Below, one piece after another: positions 41,941-51,334 of a stretch of 64,000 nt of DNA. Below the pieces are notes generated by a model. That model saw nothing but the letters and a program-made list of their open reading frames with translations, was not told where the DNA came from and ran no database searches. The translations under genes were made by a program, and so were the position numbers. This DNA is from Sulfomarinibacter sp963741385 (GTDB taxonomy: Bacteria; Acidobacteriota; Thermoanaerobaculia; Thermoanaerobaculales; Sulfomarinibacteraceae), in the NCBI GenBank assembly GCA_963741385.1, contig CAVUHO010000008.1:248001-312000 (forward strand), in the 5' to 3' direction. Numbering within the stretch: the stretch's first letter is position 1; each line of letters begins with the position of its first letter.

Positions 41941-42954
41941 ATGATGCTGAAGAGGATCGCGGTGGCGGTGTTTGCAACACTCCTGGCGACGTCGGTGGTC
42001 GGCGCCCAGACCCGAATCAAGATCGCGACGATGGCGCCGGACGGTTCGTTCTGGATGAACGAGCTGCAGAAGTCGGCGGATCTCATCAGACAGCGCACGG
42101 AGGGTCGAGTCGAACTCCGGTTTTATCCGGGCGGCACCATGGGTTCGGACGGCGCGGTCCTGCGCAAGATCCGCATCGGCCAGCTCCAGGGCGGCGTCAT
42201 GTTGGGGGGTGGATTGGCGGGGGTCGACCAGAATTTCGACATCTACAGCCTGCCATTGCTGTTCCGCTCATTCGACGAGGTTGATTTCGTGCGTCAGCGG
42301 ATGGACGAGGTGCTGATCGCCGGGCTCGCGAAGTCAGGTCTGGTGGTCTTCGGGATCTCCGAGACCGGATTCACCTATCTGATGTCCGCCAAACCGACAC
42401 GGACCTTCGCCGATCTCAAGGGTCGTAAGGCGTGGGTGCCGCAGGACGACCCGATCAGCCTGGCCATCGTCGATGCCGCCGGGCTGTCGCCGGTGCCGCT
42501 GCCGATCTCGGACGTGTTGACGGGTCTCCAGACCGGGCTGATCGACACCGTGGCGGCGCCCCCGGTGGGCGCCATCGCGCTGCAGTGGTTCACCAAGGCA
42601 CCCTATTTCACCAACCTGCCGATCACCTATATCTGCGGCGCCCTGGCCATCTCGGAGAAAACCCTCGCTGACATGAGCCCGGCCGACCGGAAGGTCGTTT
42701 CCGAGGTGCTCGCCGCGGCGAGCGTCGACCTCGATCGAAAGACCCGTTCCGATGACAAGGAGGCCCGGGCTGCGCTCGTCAAACAGGGTGTGACGTTTGT
42801 CGATCCTACCGAGGAGACGCTGGCAGAGTGGGATGTGATCGCCGCCAAGGCCACCAAAACGCTGGTGGGTGAGCGGGGCTACGATCCGACGCTCTATGCC
42901 GACATCCAACAACTGTTGGAGGAGTACCGGGCGGCGCACCAGGGTGGAAAGTAG
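41941..42954 (+). CDS. dctP: TRAP transporter substrate-binding protein (DctP family)
   Basis: 337 residues: signal peptide (ending SVVGAQ), then the DctP domain with KIATMAPDGSFWMNELQ, VELRFYPGGTMGSDGAVLRKI, FGISETGFTYLMSAKP and GRKAWVPQDDPISLAIVDAAG. The Arg that usually binds a carboxylate ligand (RxW/V in this motif) is replaced in the stretch KAWVP, so the ligand may not be a simple C4-dicarboxylate. An alternative ATG is one codon later. It sits between tatT and dctQ. Confidence 0.92.
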   Translation: MMLKRIAVAVFATLLATSVVGAQTRIKIATMAPDGSFWMNELQKSADLIRQRTEGRVELRFYPGGTMGSDGAVLRKIRIGQLQGGVMLGGGLAGVDQNFDIYSLPLLFRSFDEVDFVRQRMDEVLIAGLAKSGLVVFGISETGFTYLMSAKPTRTFADLKGRKAWVPQDDPISLAIVDAAGLSPVPLPISDVLTGLQTGLIDTVAAPPVGAIALQWFTKAPYFTNLPITYICGALAISEKTLADMSPADRKVVSEVLAAASVDLDRKTRSDDKEARAALVKQGVTFVDPTEETLAEWDVIAAKATKTLVGERGYDPTLYADIQQLLEEYRAAHQGGK

Positions 42955-42957
42955 AGA

Positions 42958-43470
42958 ATGGCCGACAACGAGCCCACCATTCTCACCCGGTTGCAGCGCG
43001 CGGCAACCACGTTTGAAGACGCATTGCTGGTGACGCTTCTGTCGGCGATGATCCTGGTCGCCGGGGCGCAGATCGTGCTGCGAAACCTGTTTGACGGTGC
43101 CATCCTGTGGGCCGACCCGCTGCTGCGGGTGGCGGTGTTGTGGGTGGGGATGATCGGCGCCATGGTGGCGACCCGTAGCGACAAACAGATCGCGATCGAC
43201 GCCCTTTCACGATTTCTGCCGGAGCACTGGAAATTCAGATTTCGCGTCGTCACCGATCTCTTCACCGCCGCGGTTTCGGCGGTGGTGGCCTGGAGCGCTT
43301 TTCGCCTGATGATGGGCGACAGGGAAGCCGGCGGCATGGCGATCTCCTTTGTCCCGGTGTGGGTCTGCGAATCGATCCTGCCGGTCGCCTTTGCGGTGAT
43401 CGCGCTGCGCTACCTGCTTTTCGCGGTCGAACACCTCCGGCAGAGCGGTGCGTCCGAGGAGCTTTTGTGA
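42958..43470 (+). CDS. dctQ: TRAP transporter small permease (DctQ family)
   Basis: 170 residues with four TM helices (about 24-43, 58-75, 95-115, 138-155). The conserved central motif of DctQ is seen as WVGMIGAMVATRSDKQIAID. It pairs with DctM in the inner membrane. Starts 3 bp after dctP and overlaps dctM by 4 bp (GTGA). Confidence 0.9.
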   Translation: MADNEPTILTRLQRAATTFEDALLVTLLSAMILVAGAQIVLRNLFDGAILWADPLLRVAVLWVGMIGAMVATRSDKQIAIDALSRFLPEHWKFRFRVVTDLFTAAVSAVVAWSAFRLMMGDREAGGMAISFVPVWVCESILPVAFAVIALRYLLFAVEHLRQSGASEELL

Positions 43471-44737
43471 TCCTGGTCGGATTGGCTCTGTTCCTCATGG
43501 CCGTACTTGGCGCGCCCTTGTTCGCCGTCATCGCGGCGAGCGCGCTCCTCGGTTTCGCAGGCGCCGACATCGATCTCATGGCGGTGCCGATGGAGATCTT
43601 CCGGGTGTCCGAGATCCCGGTGCTGATCGCCATTCCGCTGTTCACCTTCGCCGGGTATCTCCTGGGCGAAAGCCAGGCGCCGCGCCGTCTGGTGAGGATG
43701 TCGAATGTCCTGCTCGGTTGGATGCCGGGCGGTCTGGCGGTGATCGCCCTCTTCGTGTGCGCTCTTTTCACCGCCTTCACGGGTGCGTCGGGGGTCACGA
43801 TCGTCGCCATGGGAGCGCTGCTGTATCCTGCCATCGCCGAGGCGGGCTATCGTGAAAAGTTCAACCTCGGTCTGATCACGACTTCGGGAAGCCTCGGCCT
43901 GCTGTTCGCACCGTCATTGCCGTTGATTCTCTACGGAATCGTCGCCGAGACAGTCGGTGGACAAACTGTTCATCGCCGGCATCCTGCCGGGTCTTTTGAT
44001 GTTGTTTCTCCTCGCGTCTGTGGTGTGTGCGCGAGGGACGTTTCGTGCCATGCGCGATCGGATCGGCCGAGCTTCAAACTTCGGGAGCTGGGCGCCGCGC
44101 TTCGCGAGGCGATCTGGGAGATGCCGCTGCCGGTGATCGTACTCGGCGGGGTCTACAGCGGCTTCTTCGCAGTGTCCGAGGCGGCGGTGGTGACGGTGCT
44201 CTACGTGCTGGTGGTGGAGGTCGTGATCTATCGTGACATCCCGGTCAGCCGGCTTGCCGCCGATCATGCGCGAGTCGATGATGCTGGTCGGCGGGATCCT
44301 CATCATCCTGGGCGCATCGCTCGCCTCGACCAACTACCTGATCGACGCAGCAGGTGCCGACCCGCCTCTTCGAGCTGGTGACGGCCCACGTCACCTCCAA
44401 GCTCGACCTTCCTCATCCTGCTGAATCGGCTTCCTGCTCGTCGCTCGGGATGATGCTCGACATCTTCTCGGCGCTGGTGATCGTCGTGCCGCTGATCCTG
44501 CCCATCGCCGTGGGTTACGGCATCGACCCGATCCACCTCGGCATGATCTTCCTGGCCAACATGCAGATCGGCTACTGCACGCCGCCGGTCGGGATGAACC
44601 TCTTCATCGCGAGCTACCGGTTCGACCGGCCGATCATGCTGCTTTACCGGGCGACGATTCCGTTTCTCATCATTCTCCTGGTATCGGTGCTGATCATCAC
44701 CTACTGGCCGTGGCTCTCGCTCGTCCTGGTGCGCTGA
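43467..44737 (+). pseudogene. dctM: TRAP transporter large permease (DctM), disrupted by several indels
   Basis: The N-terminus is sound (ILVGLALFLMAVLGAPLFAV, then FTAFTGASGVTIVAMGALLYP) and so is the C-terminus (GMMLDIFSALVIVVPLILP, MIFLANMQIGYCTPPVGMNL). Between 43950 and 44445 the frame shifts repeatedly: an apparent insertion near 43952, a deletion near 44069, then insertions near 44254, 44351, 44405, 44427 and 44442. Correcting these by eye restores continuous DctM protein (VDKLFIAGILPGLLMLFLL, VGGILIILGASLASTNYLI). Either the gene is decaying or the consensus sequence is poor here; the other three TRAP genes are intact. Confidence 0.85.
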
Positions 44738-44753
44738 TCGTGGCCGGCCGGCT

Positions 44754-45464
44754 TCACCTTCTGTTGCCGAGCTCGATCTGACGGTCGAGGTGGGCGACGA
44801 GCCTTTCGAAACTGGAGTCACGGATGTCAGCGAACCGCGCGCCGACGCCATCGACCCCTTCCCGGCTCGAGTTTGTCTGTCGCACGACCTCGGCAGTCCC
44901 GTCGATCAGCCCGCCGCCCGGAAGTCTGAACAGGAAGTTGAAGCTGGTTCCTGGGTCGAGCGTCTCGTGGCCCTGGAGGAGCGTTCCTGATCTCGAGACG
45001 TTGACAGTCTGGAAGATCGCGCGGTTGCGGTTCCGGGTGACCTCGACATCGGCGTGGAGCAGCACCCTCATCGACACTCTGGGAGCGATCTCCAACAGAT
45101 CTCCGATCGCCCGCCACAACCGTGCTTCGTTCCAGTCGGTGCAAATCGCACGGTTGGCCCCGAGATCCACGCGGGCCTGAGCTTCATCAATACGATCCGG
45201 TTCGGCAAGCAGGAGCAGGCCCGCGTTATGGCAGGCCGAACCTTCGTTGCGGATGGTTTGCAGCAGTTGATCGAGAGAGATGTTCTCGAGTGGGTAGGTC
45301 ACCACCACGAGTTCGAACGCCGTGCTCAGGACGAGGTCGTGGAGGAACGGCGTGGGCTCGACAGTGTGAACGCTGAAATCGGCGCGCCGCAACATCGGTG
45401 CGACGCGTTCCAAGCCGGCTTGTTTTGCGCCGACGACCAGTACGTGTTGCCGTGTGTCGGCCAT
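44754..45464 (-). CDS. Pseudo-receiver plus PilZ-domain protein
   Basis: 236 residues. The first 115 resemble a response-regulator receiver (HVLVVGAKQAGLERVAPML, FELVVVTYPLEN) but the phosphorylatable Asp position is Thr (VVVTYP), so it is probably a pseudo-receiver. From about 130 a PilZ domain shows RVSMRVLLHADVEV and TVNVSRSG (the DxSxxG motif as NVSRSG), which may bind cyclic di-GMP; the RxxxR part reads RVSMR. A TATGAT hexamer lies 6 bp before the ATG, with no Shine-Dalgarno. Divergent from the glycosyltransferase. Confidence 0.8.
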   Translation of the reverse strand: MADTRQHVLVVGAKQAGLERVAPMLRRADFSVHTVEPTPFLHDLVLSTAFELVVVTYPLENISLDQLLQTIRNEGSACHNAGLLLLAEPDRIDEAQARVDLGANRAICTDWNEARLWRAIGDLLEIAPRVSMRVLLHADVEVTRNRNRAIFQTVNVSRSGTLLQGHETLDPGTSFNFLFRLPGGGLIDGTAEVVRQTNSSREGVDGVGARFADIRDSSFERLVAHLDRQIELGNRR

Positions 45465-45578
45465 CAGTCCATCATAACCCGAGAAGAGGCAGGAGTTTCA
45501 ACTATGTTAGGATGCGTCGATTGTTGAGTTTGCGGCGCCGGCCCCCGGCTGGTCGGCCGTGGGAACGGGCGAGGTCGG

Positions 45579-46475
45579 ATGGCAGGCGAACGCGACGGCG
45601 GCGTGATGGCGAACGGCGGCACCAGGCCGAAAGTCAGCGGTGTGATCACATCGTTCAACGAAGCGCACAATATCGCCGCCTGTATCGAGTCCCTCGACTG
45701 GTGTGACGAGATCATCCTCGTGGACTCGTTTTCTACAGACGACACTCCCGAGATCGCCCGGCGCTTCCCCAAGGTGAGGTTTTTCCAACGTGCTTATTTC
45801 GGTGCGGGAGCGCAGAAGAACTGGGCAATCCAGCGTGTGGAGAACGAGTGGATCTTTCTGCTCGATTCCGATGAGCGCTGCACCCCGGAGTTGAGGGAGG
45901 AGATCGAAGGACTGCTCGCCGCTGCCCCGAAACACGACGCCTATATGATGAATCGCAACGTGTACATCATCGGCAAGCGGATTCGCTATTCGGGATGGCA
46001 GCACGACCGCGTGGCACGGCTGTTTCGCCGAGGCCACGCGTACTACGAAAATCGGCGGGTCCACTCGGTTCTCCACACCAGCGGCGAAACGCCGATATTG
46101 GCGAACTCGATCGAACACTACATGGTCGATCGCAGTTTTGACGAGTACACCTTCCGCCTGGCGAAATACGGGTACTGGAACGCGGCTCAATGTTGGCGAG
46201 ACGGCGACCGTACCTCCGCGCTCGAGGTCTTCGTGCGGCCGGTGTGGCGTTTCCTCCGGACCTACCTTCTCCAGCTCGGCTTTCTCGACGGTGGCATGGG
46301 TGTCGTCTTCTGCCTGTTGCAGGCATATTCGACGTACATGAAGTTCGCGATCCTCTGGGGTTGGCAGATCAACGACGCCCGCGGCGTCCCGCCGGTGCTC
46401 CCGGAGTTCGACGAGGATGAGAGCACATGGGAGGGCCTCAAACAGCTCCAGGATCAGGAGCAACAGAACATGTGA
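45579..46475 (+). CDS. Family 2 glycosyltransferase (LPS core WaaE/KdtX-like)
   Basis: 298 residues (289 if the second Met is used). GT-A fold: SGVITSFNEAHNIAACIESLDWCDEII, DSFSTDDTPEIA, and the metal-binding FLLDSDERCTPEL. The C-terminal half has KYGYWNAAQCWRDGDR and amphipathic membrane-associated helices (RFLRTYLLQLGFLDG). This pattern is that of beta-1,4-glucosyltransferases acting on the LPS core. It stands tail to tail with the O-antigen ligase gene (adjacent, no gap). Confidence 0.9.
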   Translation: MAGERDGGVMANGGTRPKVSGVITSFNEAHNIAACIESLDWCDEIILVDSFSTDDTPEIARRFPKVRFFQRAYFGAGAQKNWAIQRVENEWIFLLDSDERCTPELREEIEGLLAAAPKHDAYMMNRNVYIIGKRIRYSGWQHDRVARLFRRGHAYYENRRVHSVLHTSGETPILANSIEHYMVDRSFDEYTFRLAKYGYWNAAQCWRDGDRTSALEVFVRPVWRFLRTYLLQLGFLDGGMGVVFCLLQAYSTYMKFAILWGWQINDARGVPPVLPEFDEDESTWEGLKQLQDQEQQNM

Positions 46476-47726
46476 TCACGCGCCAGCGGTGGTGCCGGGA
46501 TTCTCTTTGTCAAGCTGCGCCCCCGAGATCAGAGCCGCCACGAGTGCGAACGCGATCAGCGGGATCTGCTTGTGAAAGAAGGGCTCCCCGAGAAAGCCAA
46601 CCAGGTAGACCGAAGCGACCACCGACGCCGCCGTGGCAAGCTCCCGCGATCGATAAGGTCCGCGGACCAGCGCCCAGAATATCCAGGCGAGTGAAGCGAT
46701 TCCGACCAGACCGAGTTCGCTCGCGATCTGCGCGTACTGGCTGTGGAAATGGGGGTACCAGTAGATCGCCGGTTTGAGTTCCGTGAACTCGGTGTCGAGG
46801 AGAGCGCGAAACCGCGGCATGTTGCCGCCGACGCCGGTACCCAGAAGAGGGTTCTCGCGAACGATATGGCTGGCCACCTCCATCGCGGCCAATCGGCCTC
46901 CGATGTTGCTCTCGAAGTTGCGGTCGACAAGGGCAGCGCGAAGCTCGTTCTCGGCGTCGCTCATCCGTTGGACGGCGGGTGGCACCAGAACCCAGACAAC
47001 CGCCACACAGGCCAGCGCCACAACGACCGTCGCGGCGAACACCCGAAATGATGCGTCGAAAGCCCACCGCAACAGCAACACGGTCAGACCGACCAGGAAC
47101 CCCAGCTGTCCGGAACGGCCGATGTTGATCAGAAGTCCTGTGGCCGTCACTGCGAAGCTCCCGAACCACATCAACCGTTCGGGCCTCGGCATGGAGCCGT
47201 AAAGGGCGCGTGTCAAAGCGAGGAGGGACGCGACTGCGAGGATCAGCGTGTAGTCGAGATGAGCCATGGTGGCGGAAGGGTTTCCGGGGTTCGAGCCGCC
47301 GAGGCGCAGGGCGCCTGTGACGACCGCAAGCGACAACGCAACCGATCCGACAGCACCGATCTGGAATGCCGCCGCCGCCGGTCTGCGGAAAAGCCGTGGA
47401 ACTGCCGATGCCAGCATCGGAACGAGTAACAGGTACCGGTATTTGGACACATACTGGAGACCCTCCATTCTGTCGCTCGACCACAGCAGGGACGTGAGGT
47501 TGAGTGCGACGAAGACGAGGATCGCCTGGGTCAGACGGTGACCCTTGAGGCGGGCCATGGAGGTGCGTACGCCGCCACCGAAGATCCACACCAGCATGGC
47601 GAGCGTCGTGGAGAGGGTCAACCAGGGCCGGTAGAGGGGCAGGGAGAAGGCGAGGATGACGGTCAGCCATCCGATCGAGGCGTTCCGGTCGGAGCTCGCA
47701 TCCGGTTTTTCCCGCTGGGTGGCCAT
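46476..47726 (-). CDS. O-antigen ligase / polymerase-like membrane protein (Wzy_C)
   Basis: 416 residues with about 11-12 TM helices and a large periplasmic loop (about 250-335). Wzy_C-type residues are seen in NIGRSGQLGFLVGL and RENPLLGTGVGGNMPRF, followed by HFHSQYAQIASELGLVG, in which the His would be the ligase catalytic residue. It would attach O-polysaccharide to lipid A-core, in line with the neighbouring LPS glycosyltransferase. TATAGT with TGC (47745-47753, minus) is a likely extended -10. Confidence 0.87.
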   Translation of the reverse strand: MATQREKPDASSDRNASIGWLTVILAFSLPLYRPWLTLSTTLAMLVWIFGGGVRTSMARLKGHRLTQAILVFVALNLTSLLWSSDRMEGLQYVSKYRYLLLVPMLASAVPRLFRRPAAAAFQIGAVGSVALSLAVVTGALRLGGSNPGNPSATMAHLDYTLILAVASLLALTRALYGSMPRPERLMWFGSFAVTATGLLINIGRSGQLGFLVGLTVLLLRWAFDASFRVFAATVVVALACVAVVWVLVPPAVQRMSDAENELRAALVDRNFESNIGGRLAAMEVASHIVRENPLLGTGVGGNMPRFRALLDTEFTELKPAIYWYPHFHSQYAQIASELGLVGIASLAWIFWALVRGPYRSRELATAASVVASVYLVGFLGEPFFHKQIPLIAFALVAALISGAQLDKENPGTTAGA

Positions 47727-47744
47727 GGTCCCGTCCGGGGGCGG

Positions 47745-47753
47745 ACTATAGCA
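47745..47753 (-). promoter_or_regulatory. Extended -10 promoter for the O-antigen ligase gene
   Basis: On the minus strand TGC followed by TATAGT (47745-47750), five of six consensus bases, about 18 bp before the ATG. Same form as at queF, pyr and rpsA. Confidence 0.45.
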
Positions 47754-47805
47754 GAAGGGCGCTCGGTCCGGTTGACGAACGGCAGGAATCCGTCGTCAAG
47801 AAAGG

Positions 47806-47833
47806 AAAAACGCCGGAGGTCGGCCCCGGCGTT
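47806..47833 (-). terminator. Intrinsic terminator after thioredoxin
   Basis: On the minus strand AACGCCGG / CCGGCGTT (47826-47833 and 47809-47816) with a 9-nt loop, followed by TTTTTCC. Confidence 0.8.
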
Positions 47834-47858
47834 CGACGGTCTGCTGGGAGGTCGACGA

Positions 47859-48236
47859 TCAGGCTGTGACCGCAGTTCCCTGTTGCTTTTCGATCTCGGC
47901 CCGGACCTCGTCCATGTCGAGCCCGGCCACCTTGTCCATCAGTTCGTCGAGGGCCTCGGCGGGCAGCATTCCGGGTTGACTGAAGATGCCGATCCCATCG
48001 CGGAAAACCACGAGGGTCGGGATCGACCGGATCTGGAACATCGCCGCCAGTTCCGACTGTTCCTCGGTGTTGCAGGTCGCAAACACGGCCTCGGTGTGTT
48101 TGTCCGAAGCCTTTTCGAAAATCGGCTTGAAGGTCCGGCACGGTCCGCACCAAGGGGCCCAGAAGTCGATCACGACGGTTCCGTTGCTGTTGATGGTCTC
48201 TTCGATATTGGCCTTGTTCAATTCAGTGACTGCCAT
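47859..48236 (-). CDS. trxA: Thioredoxin with C-terminal extension
   Basis: 125 residues. Active site FWAPWCGPCRTFKPIF, cis-Pro in IPTLVVF, and beta-sheet RSIPTLVVFRDG show a functional thioredoxin. There is an extra Cys at FATCNTEEQ, and about 20 charged C-terminal residues (MDEVRAEIEKQQGTAVTA) beyond the usual end. Reduces protein disulfides in the cytoplasm. Preceded by a TTGACA-17-TAGCAT promoter and followed by a terminator, so it is a single-gene unit. Confidence 0.93.
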   Translation of the reverse strand: MAVTELNKANIEETINSNGTVVIDFWAPWCGPCRTFKPIFEKASDKHTEAVFATCNTEEQSELAAMFQIRSIPTLVVFRDGIGIFSQPGMLPAEALDELMDKVAGLDMDEVRAEIEKQQGTAVTA

Positions 48237-48305
48237 GATTTTATCCTTTCGGCGTGCGCTGGTCCGCTAGCGACGGCTTCAATAGCTTCATAACCATTCA
48301 AGCAT

Positions 48306-48334
48306 ATGCTAATAGAAAAAAATATGGATGTCAA
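48306..48334 (-). promoter_or_regulatory. Sigma-70-type promoter for thioredoxin
   Basis: On the minus strand TTGACA (48329-48334), 17-bp A/T-rich spacer, TAGCAT (48306-48311). The predicted leader is about 63 nt. Confidence 0.7.
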
Positions 48335-48347
48335 GGGGTGGAGCCCG

Positions 48348-50414
48348 TCAGTTGACGTCGTCATCTCCGGTGGGGTCGGGGCCTTCGAGAAACGCCGGCA
48401 GCCGGTATCGCCCCCCTGTCGGCAGGGCGTCGAGACCGTCCGGCGGCCGGTCTTCGGCGACCGTGACCAACTCGCGTACGGTCTCCGGCAGTTCGAGAAG
48501 AAAACGCGACGGTTCGATGATCACGTCGACCCGGTACCGGTCGCGGGCGATCACGGGTCGCACCAGGAACAACCGGTCGCGGGCGCGGGTTGCTGCGACG
48601 TAGAAGAGCCGCCGTTCCTCTTCCTCGTCATCCATGCGAAAGGTCGGGAAACGGCCCTCTGCGAGCCAGATGACGAAGACCGCCCGCCACTCGATGCCCT
48701 TGGCCTGGTGGACCGTCGAAAGCGTCAGCATTTCATCGGGCGGGCCGGATGCGGCGTCCTCCCCCGACAGGTCATTGAGCAGGGTGATTTCCGAGAGGAA
48801 GGCGTTGATGTCGGGATAGCCGTCGGCAAACAGGGCCAGCTGCTCGAGATCCTCGATGCGCGAGCCGGCATTTTCGAGGTGAGCGCGCGCCCATTTCGAG
48901 TAGAAAAGCTCTACCACGCGGCGCACGGCCTCGCCCGGCAGTCCGAGCAGCCTGGGGCTCGCCAGTTCGCCGAGCAGGGCCTTGAGGTCGGCGAACGCGG
49001 TGGCCGCCGCCTTCGGCAGGCGCAGCGCCGCGACATCGAGCCGTTGCAGAGACTCCAAGGCATCGACTCCGGCCAGTCTCTCCCAGACACGTGAGGCCAG
49101 CCTGGGGCCGAAACCGTCCCGCAGCTTGACCAGACGCGAGAACGCAATCTCGTCCCGTGGATTGTCGACGAAACGGAGGTGGGCCAACACGTCCTTGACG
49201 TGGCGGTGTTCGAAAAAGCGCAGTCCCGAGCGCACCCGGAACGGGATGTTGCGCCGCGACAACTCCACCTGGAGGTCGAGGGAATGACCGTGGTTGCGGT
49301 ACAGAACCGCCATGTCCTCGAGTTCGAAACCCTCCTCCCGGAGGGCGAGCAGTTGGTCGGCGACGAAAGATGCCTGGACCTCGGGGGTCGGCACGGCGAC
49401 CTCGAGCGGGAGCTCGTCACCGTCCCTGGAAGGGCGGAGGACCTTGTGAAACTGGCGTTGGTTGCAGCGAATGGAGGCGTTTGCGAGGTCGAGGATGGGC
49501 GGCACCGATCGGTAGTTGGTCTCGAGCCTGAAGACACTGCAGTCGGTATGACGTTCGGGGAAGCCGAGAATATTTTCGAAGTCGGCGCCGCGGAAGGCGT
49601 AGATGGATTGAGCGTCGTCGCCGACCACCATGACGTTGCGTTCGGGTCCGAGCATGGCGTCGATGATGTCAGCCTGGAGACGGTTGGTGTCCTGGTACTC
49701 GTCCACCAGGATGTGGTCAAAGGCCTGGCGGAGCTCCTGACGGGCGCGGGGAAAGCGGGTGAGGAGCAGCAACCAGTTGAGCAGGAGGTCGTCGAAATCC
49801 ATGAGATCGGCCCGTCGTTTCCGGTCGAGGAAGCGCTTGAAGACGTCGGCGATGATCCCGGCCTGGTCGAGAAACTGGGGCGCGCGTTCGGTCAGGACAT
49901 GCTCGAGGTCGTGACCGGTGTTGATGATGAAGCTGTAGATGTCCACCAGATGGCGCGGCCGCGGTGTGCGTTTGCCCGGGACTTCGGGCGTGATGTCGGC
50001 GAGAGCCGCGCCCATCAGCTCGGTCGAGTCCTCGCGGTCGAGGATTGAAAACCGGGGGCTGTAGCCCAGAAGCTCGGCGTGTCGGCGCAGGATCCGGTGG
50101 CCGGCGGAGTGGAACGTGCCGCCGGTCACCCGCATCGACCCGTGCTCGACCAGCTGTTCGACCCTGCCCAGCATTTCCCGCGCCGCCTTGTTGGTGAACG
50201 TGAGGAGCAGGATTCGGCCGGGGGGCACGCCGTCTTCGATCAGACGGCAGGTCCGGTAGACCAGGGTCCGGGTCTTGCCGGTGCCGGCGCCGGCGAGTGC
50301 GAGCATTGGCCCGCTTGGGTGCATGACCACCGCCAGCTGCTGCTCGTTGAGCTCTTCCTCGTAACGGACGCGGTACCGCCGGGCGGTGTCCGGACGGCGC
50401 AGATCGCCGCTCAT
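48348..50414 (-). CDS. UvrD/PcrA/Rep-type ATP-dependent DNA helicase
   Basis: 688 residues from the ATG that overlaps the acetyltransferase stop (ATGA). SF1A motifs in order: Walker A LALAGAGTGKTRTLVYR, Ia TFTNKAAREML, II ILVDEYQDTN, III VVGDDAQSIYAFRGA, IV ETNYRS, V LSTVHQAKGIEW, VI FYVAATRARDRLFL. It unwinds DNA 3' to 5' in repair or replication restart. It lacks the C-terminal region of canonical UvrD (about 720-740 residues). Co-transcribed with an N-acetyltransferase. Confidence 0.93.
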   Translation of the reverse strand: MSGDLRRPDTARRYRVRYEEELNEQQLAVVMHPSGPMLALAGAGTGKTRTLVYRTCRLIEDGVPPGRILLLTFTNKAAREMLGRVEQLVEHGSMRVTGGTFHSAGHRILRRHAELLGYSPRFSILDREDSTELMGAALADITPEVPGKRTPRPRHLVDIYSFIINTGHDLEHVLTERAPQFLDQAGIIADVFKRFLDRKRRADLMDFDDLLLNWLLLLTRFPRARQELRQAFDHILVDEYQDTNRLQADIIDAMLGPERNVMVVGDDAQSIYAFRGADFENILGFPERHTDCSVFRLETNYRSVPPILDLANASIRCNQRQFHKVLRPSRDGDELPLEVAVPTPEVQASFVADQLLALREEGFELEDMAVLYRNHGHSLDLQVELSRRNIPFRVRSGLRFFEHRHVKDVLAHLRFVDNPRDEIAFSRLVKLRDGFGPRLASRVWERLAGVDALESLQRLDVAALRLPKAAATAFADLKALLGELASPRLLGLPGEAVRRVVELFYSKWARAHLENAGSRIEDLEQLALFADGYPDINAFLSEITLLNDLSGEDAASGPPDEMLTLSTVHQAKGIEWRAVFVIWLAEGRFPTFRMDDEEEERRLFYVAATRARDRLFLVRPVIARDRYRVDVIIEPSRFLLELPETVRELVTVAEDRPPDGLDALPTGGRYRLPAFLEGPDPTGDDDVN

Positions 50415-51334
50415 GGGAGAGAGGCGGATCCGAAAACGGAGCGGTCCAGCGCCAGCGACACGCCCTTGCCGTAGAGCAGAAGAGTGGCCTCGAGCCGGGA
50501 GCCGCTGTCGAGCAGGGTTTCCACCGCCGATGTGAACGGAGCCGGGACCCTGAGCACAAGGGACCCCGTGGCCCCGGAGGCGATCGCCAGATCGAGAGCC
50601 CAACCGAGACCGGAGAGGGCCGCGTCCGGAGTGCTGCCGGCGACCGGTCCGACCTGGTCGATGCCGCCGTAGGCGTAGGCGGCAATCCGTGCGCCCTGTT
50701 GGACGAAAGCCGCCTTGAGGTGCCGCTCCTTGAGCCAGTGGATGTGGTCGACGTCGCGAGTGATGTTCCGCGTCACGCGGTCAATGCGGTCGAGGTCGGC
50801 CTGGCCGCGCCGGTTGAGTAGATCGGTGGTGACGTCTTTGCCGGTCAGCAATCGGGTGAGGACCGCAGCAAGGTCCTCCGCCGCACCGGCGGCGATGGTG
50901 AACTGGTAGACCGGGGTCACCGGGCTGAACCCACGGCTCAAGAGCAGGGCCTGGATGCTGGGCTCGGTCGGCACCATCGCCAGGAACTCGCGGGCGCCGG
51001 ACCGTTCACCGTAGGCGAGGGTGCGATCGAGGAGGGCGCCGCCGGCACCACCTCCCTGGTGTTGCGGCAGCACCCACAGATCGGAAAGGATGCACTGTCG
51101 CGAACGAACGTGGGATGCGGCGAAGCCGAGGGTTTCGTCACGTTCCACGGCGGTATAGAAGCCGTCGGGATCGTGGGCCATGAGGTGGCGAAGGTCGGGG
51201 TCAATCTCCATGTCGAGGTCGAGGGTGCCGCGGTTGGCCGGGAAGGCAGCGAGGTCCGCCGCCACCGCATCCCTCAGGATGGCCGCACCCGGCAACTCCT
51301 CGCGATTGATCCTCCGCACCTTGATCTTGGCCAT
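50411..51334 (-). CDS. GNAT-family N-acetyltransferase with C-terminal extension
   Basis: 307 residues from the second ATG. The GNAT domain (about 1-145) shows acetyl-CoA loop PQHQGGGAGGALLDRTL after the beta-strand ILSDLWVLP. The C-terminal 150 residues contain a second, weaker alpha/beta unit (LGWALDLAIASGATGSLVLRVPA), so this may be a tandem GNAT. Substrate unknown. TAGAAT at 51360-51365 (minus) could be its -10. Overlaps the helicase by 4 bp. Confidence 0.85.
   Translation of the reverse strand: MAKIKVRRINREELPGAAILRDAVAADLAAFPANRGTLDLDMEIDPDLRHLMAHDPDGFYTAVERDETLGFAASHVRSRQCILSDLWVLPQHQGGGAGGALLDRTLAYGERSGAREFLAMVPTEPSIQALLLSRGFSPVTPVYQFTIAAGAAEDLAAVLTRLLTGKDVTTDLLNRRGQADLDRIDRVTRNITRDVDHIHWLKERHLKAAFVQQGARIAAYAYGGIDQVGPVAGSTPDAALSGLGWALDLAIASGATGSLVLRVPAPFTSAVETLLDSGSRLEATLLLYGKGVSLALDRSVFGSASLP

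Noticed and set aside
43467..44737. Programmed frameshifting in dctM
   Set aside because: Seven separate shifts in both directions without slippery heptamers cannot be programmed.
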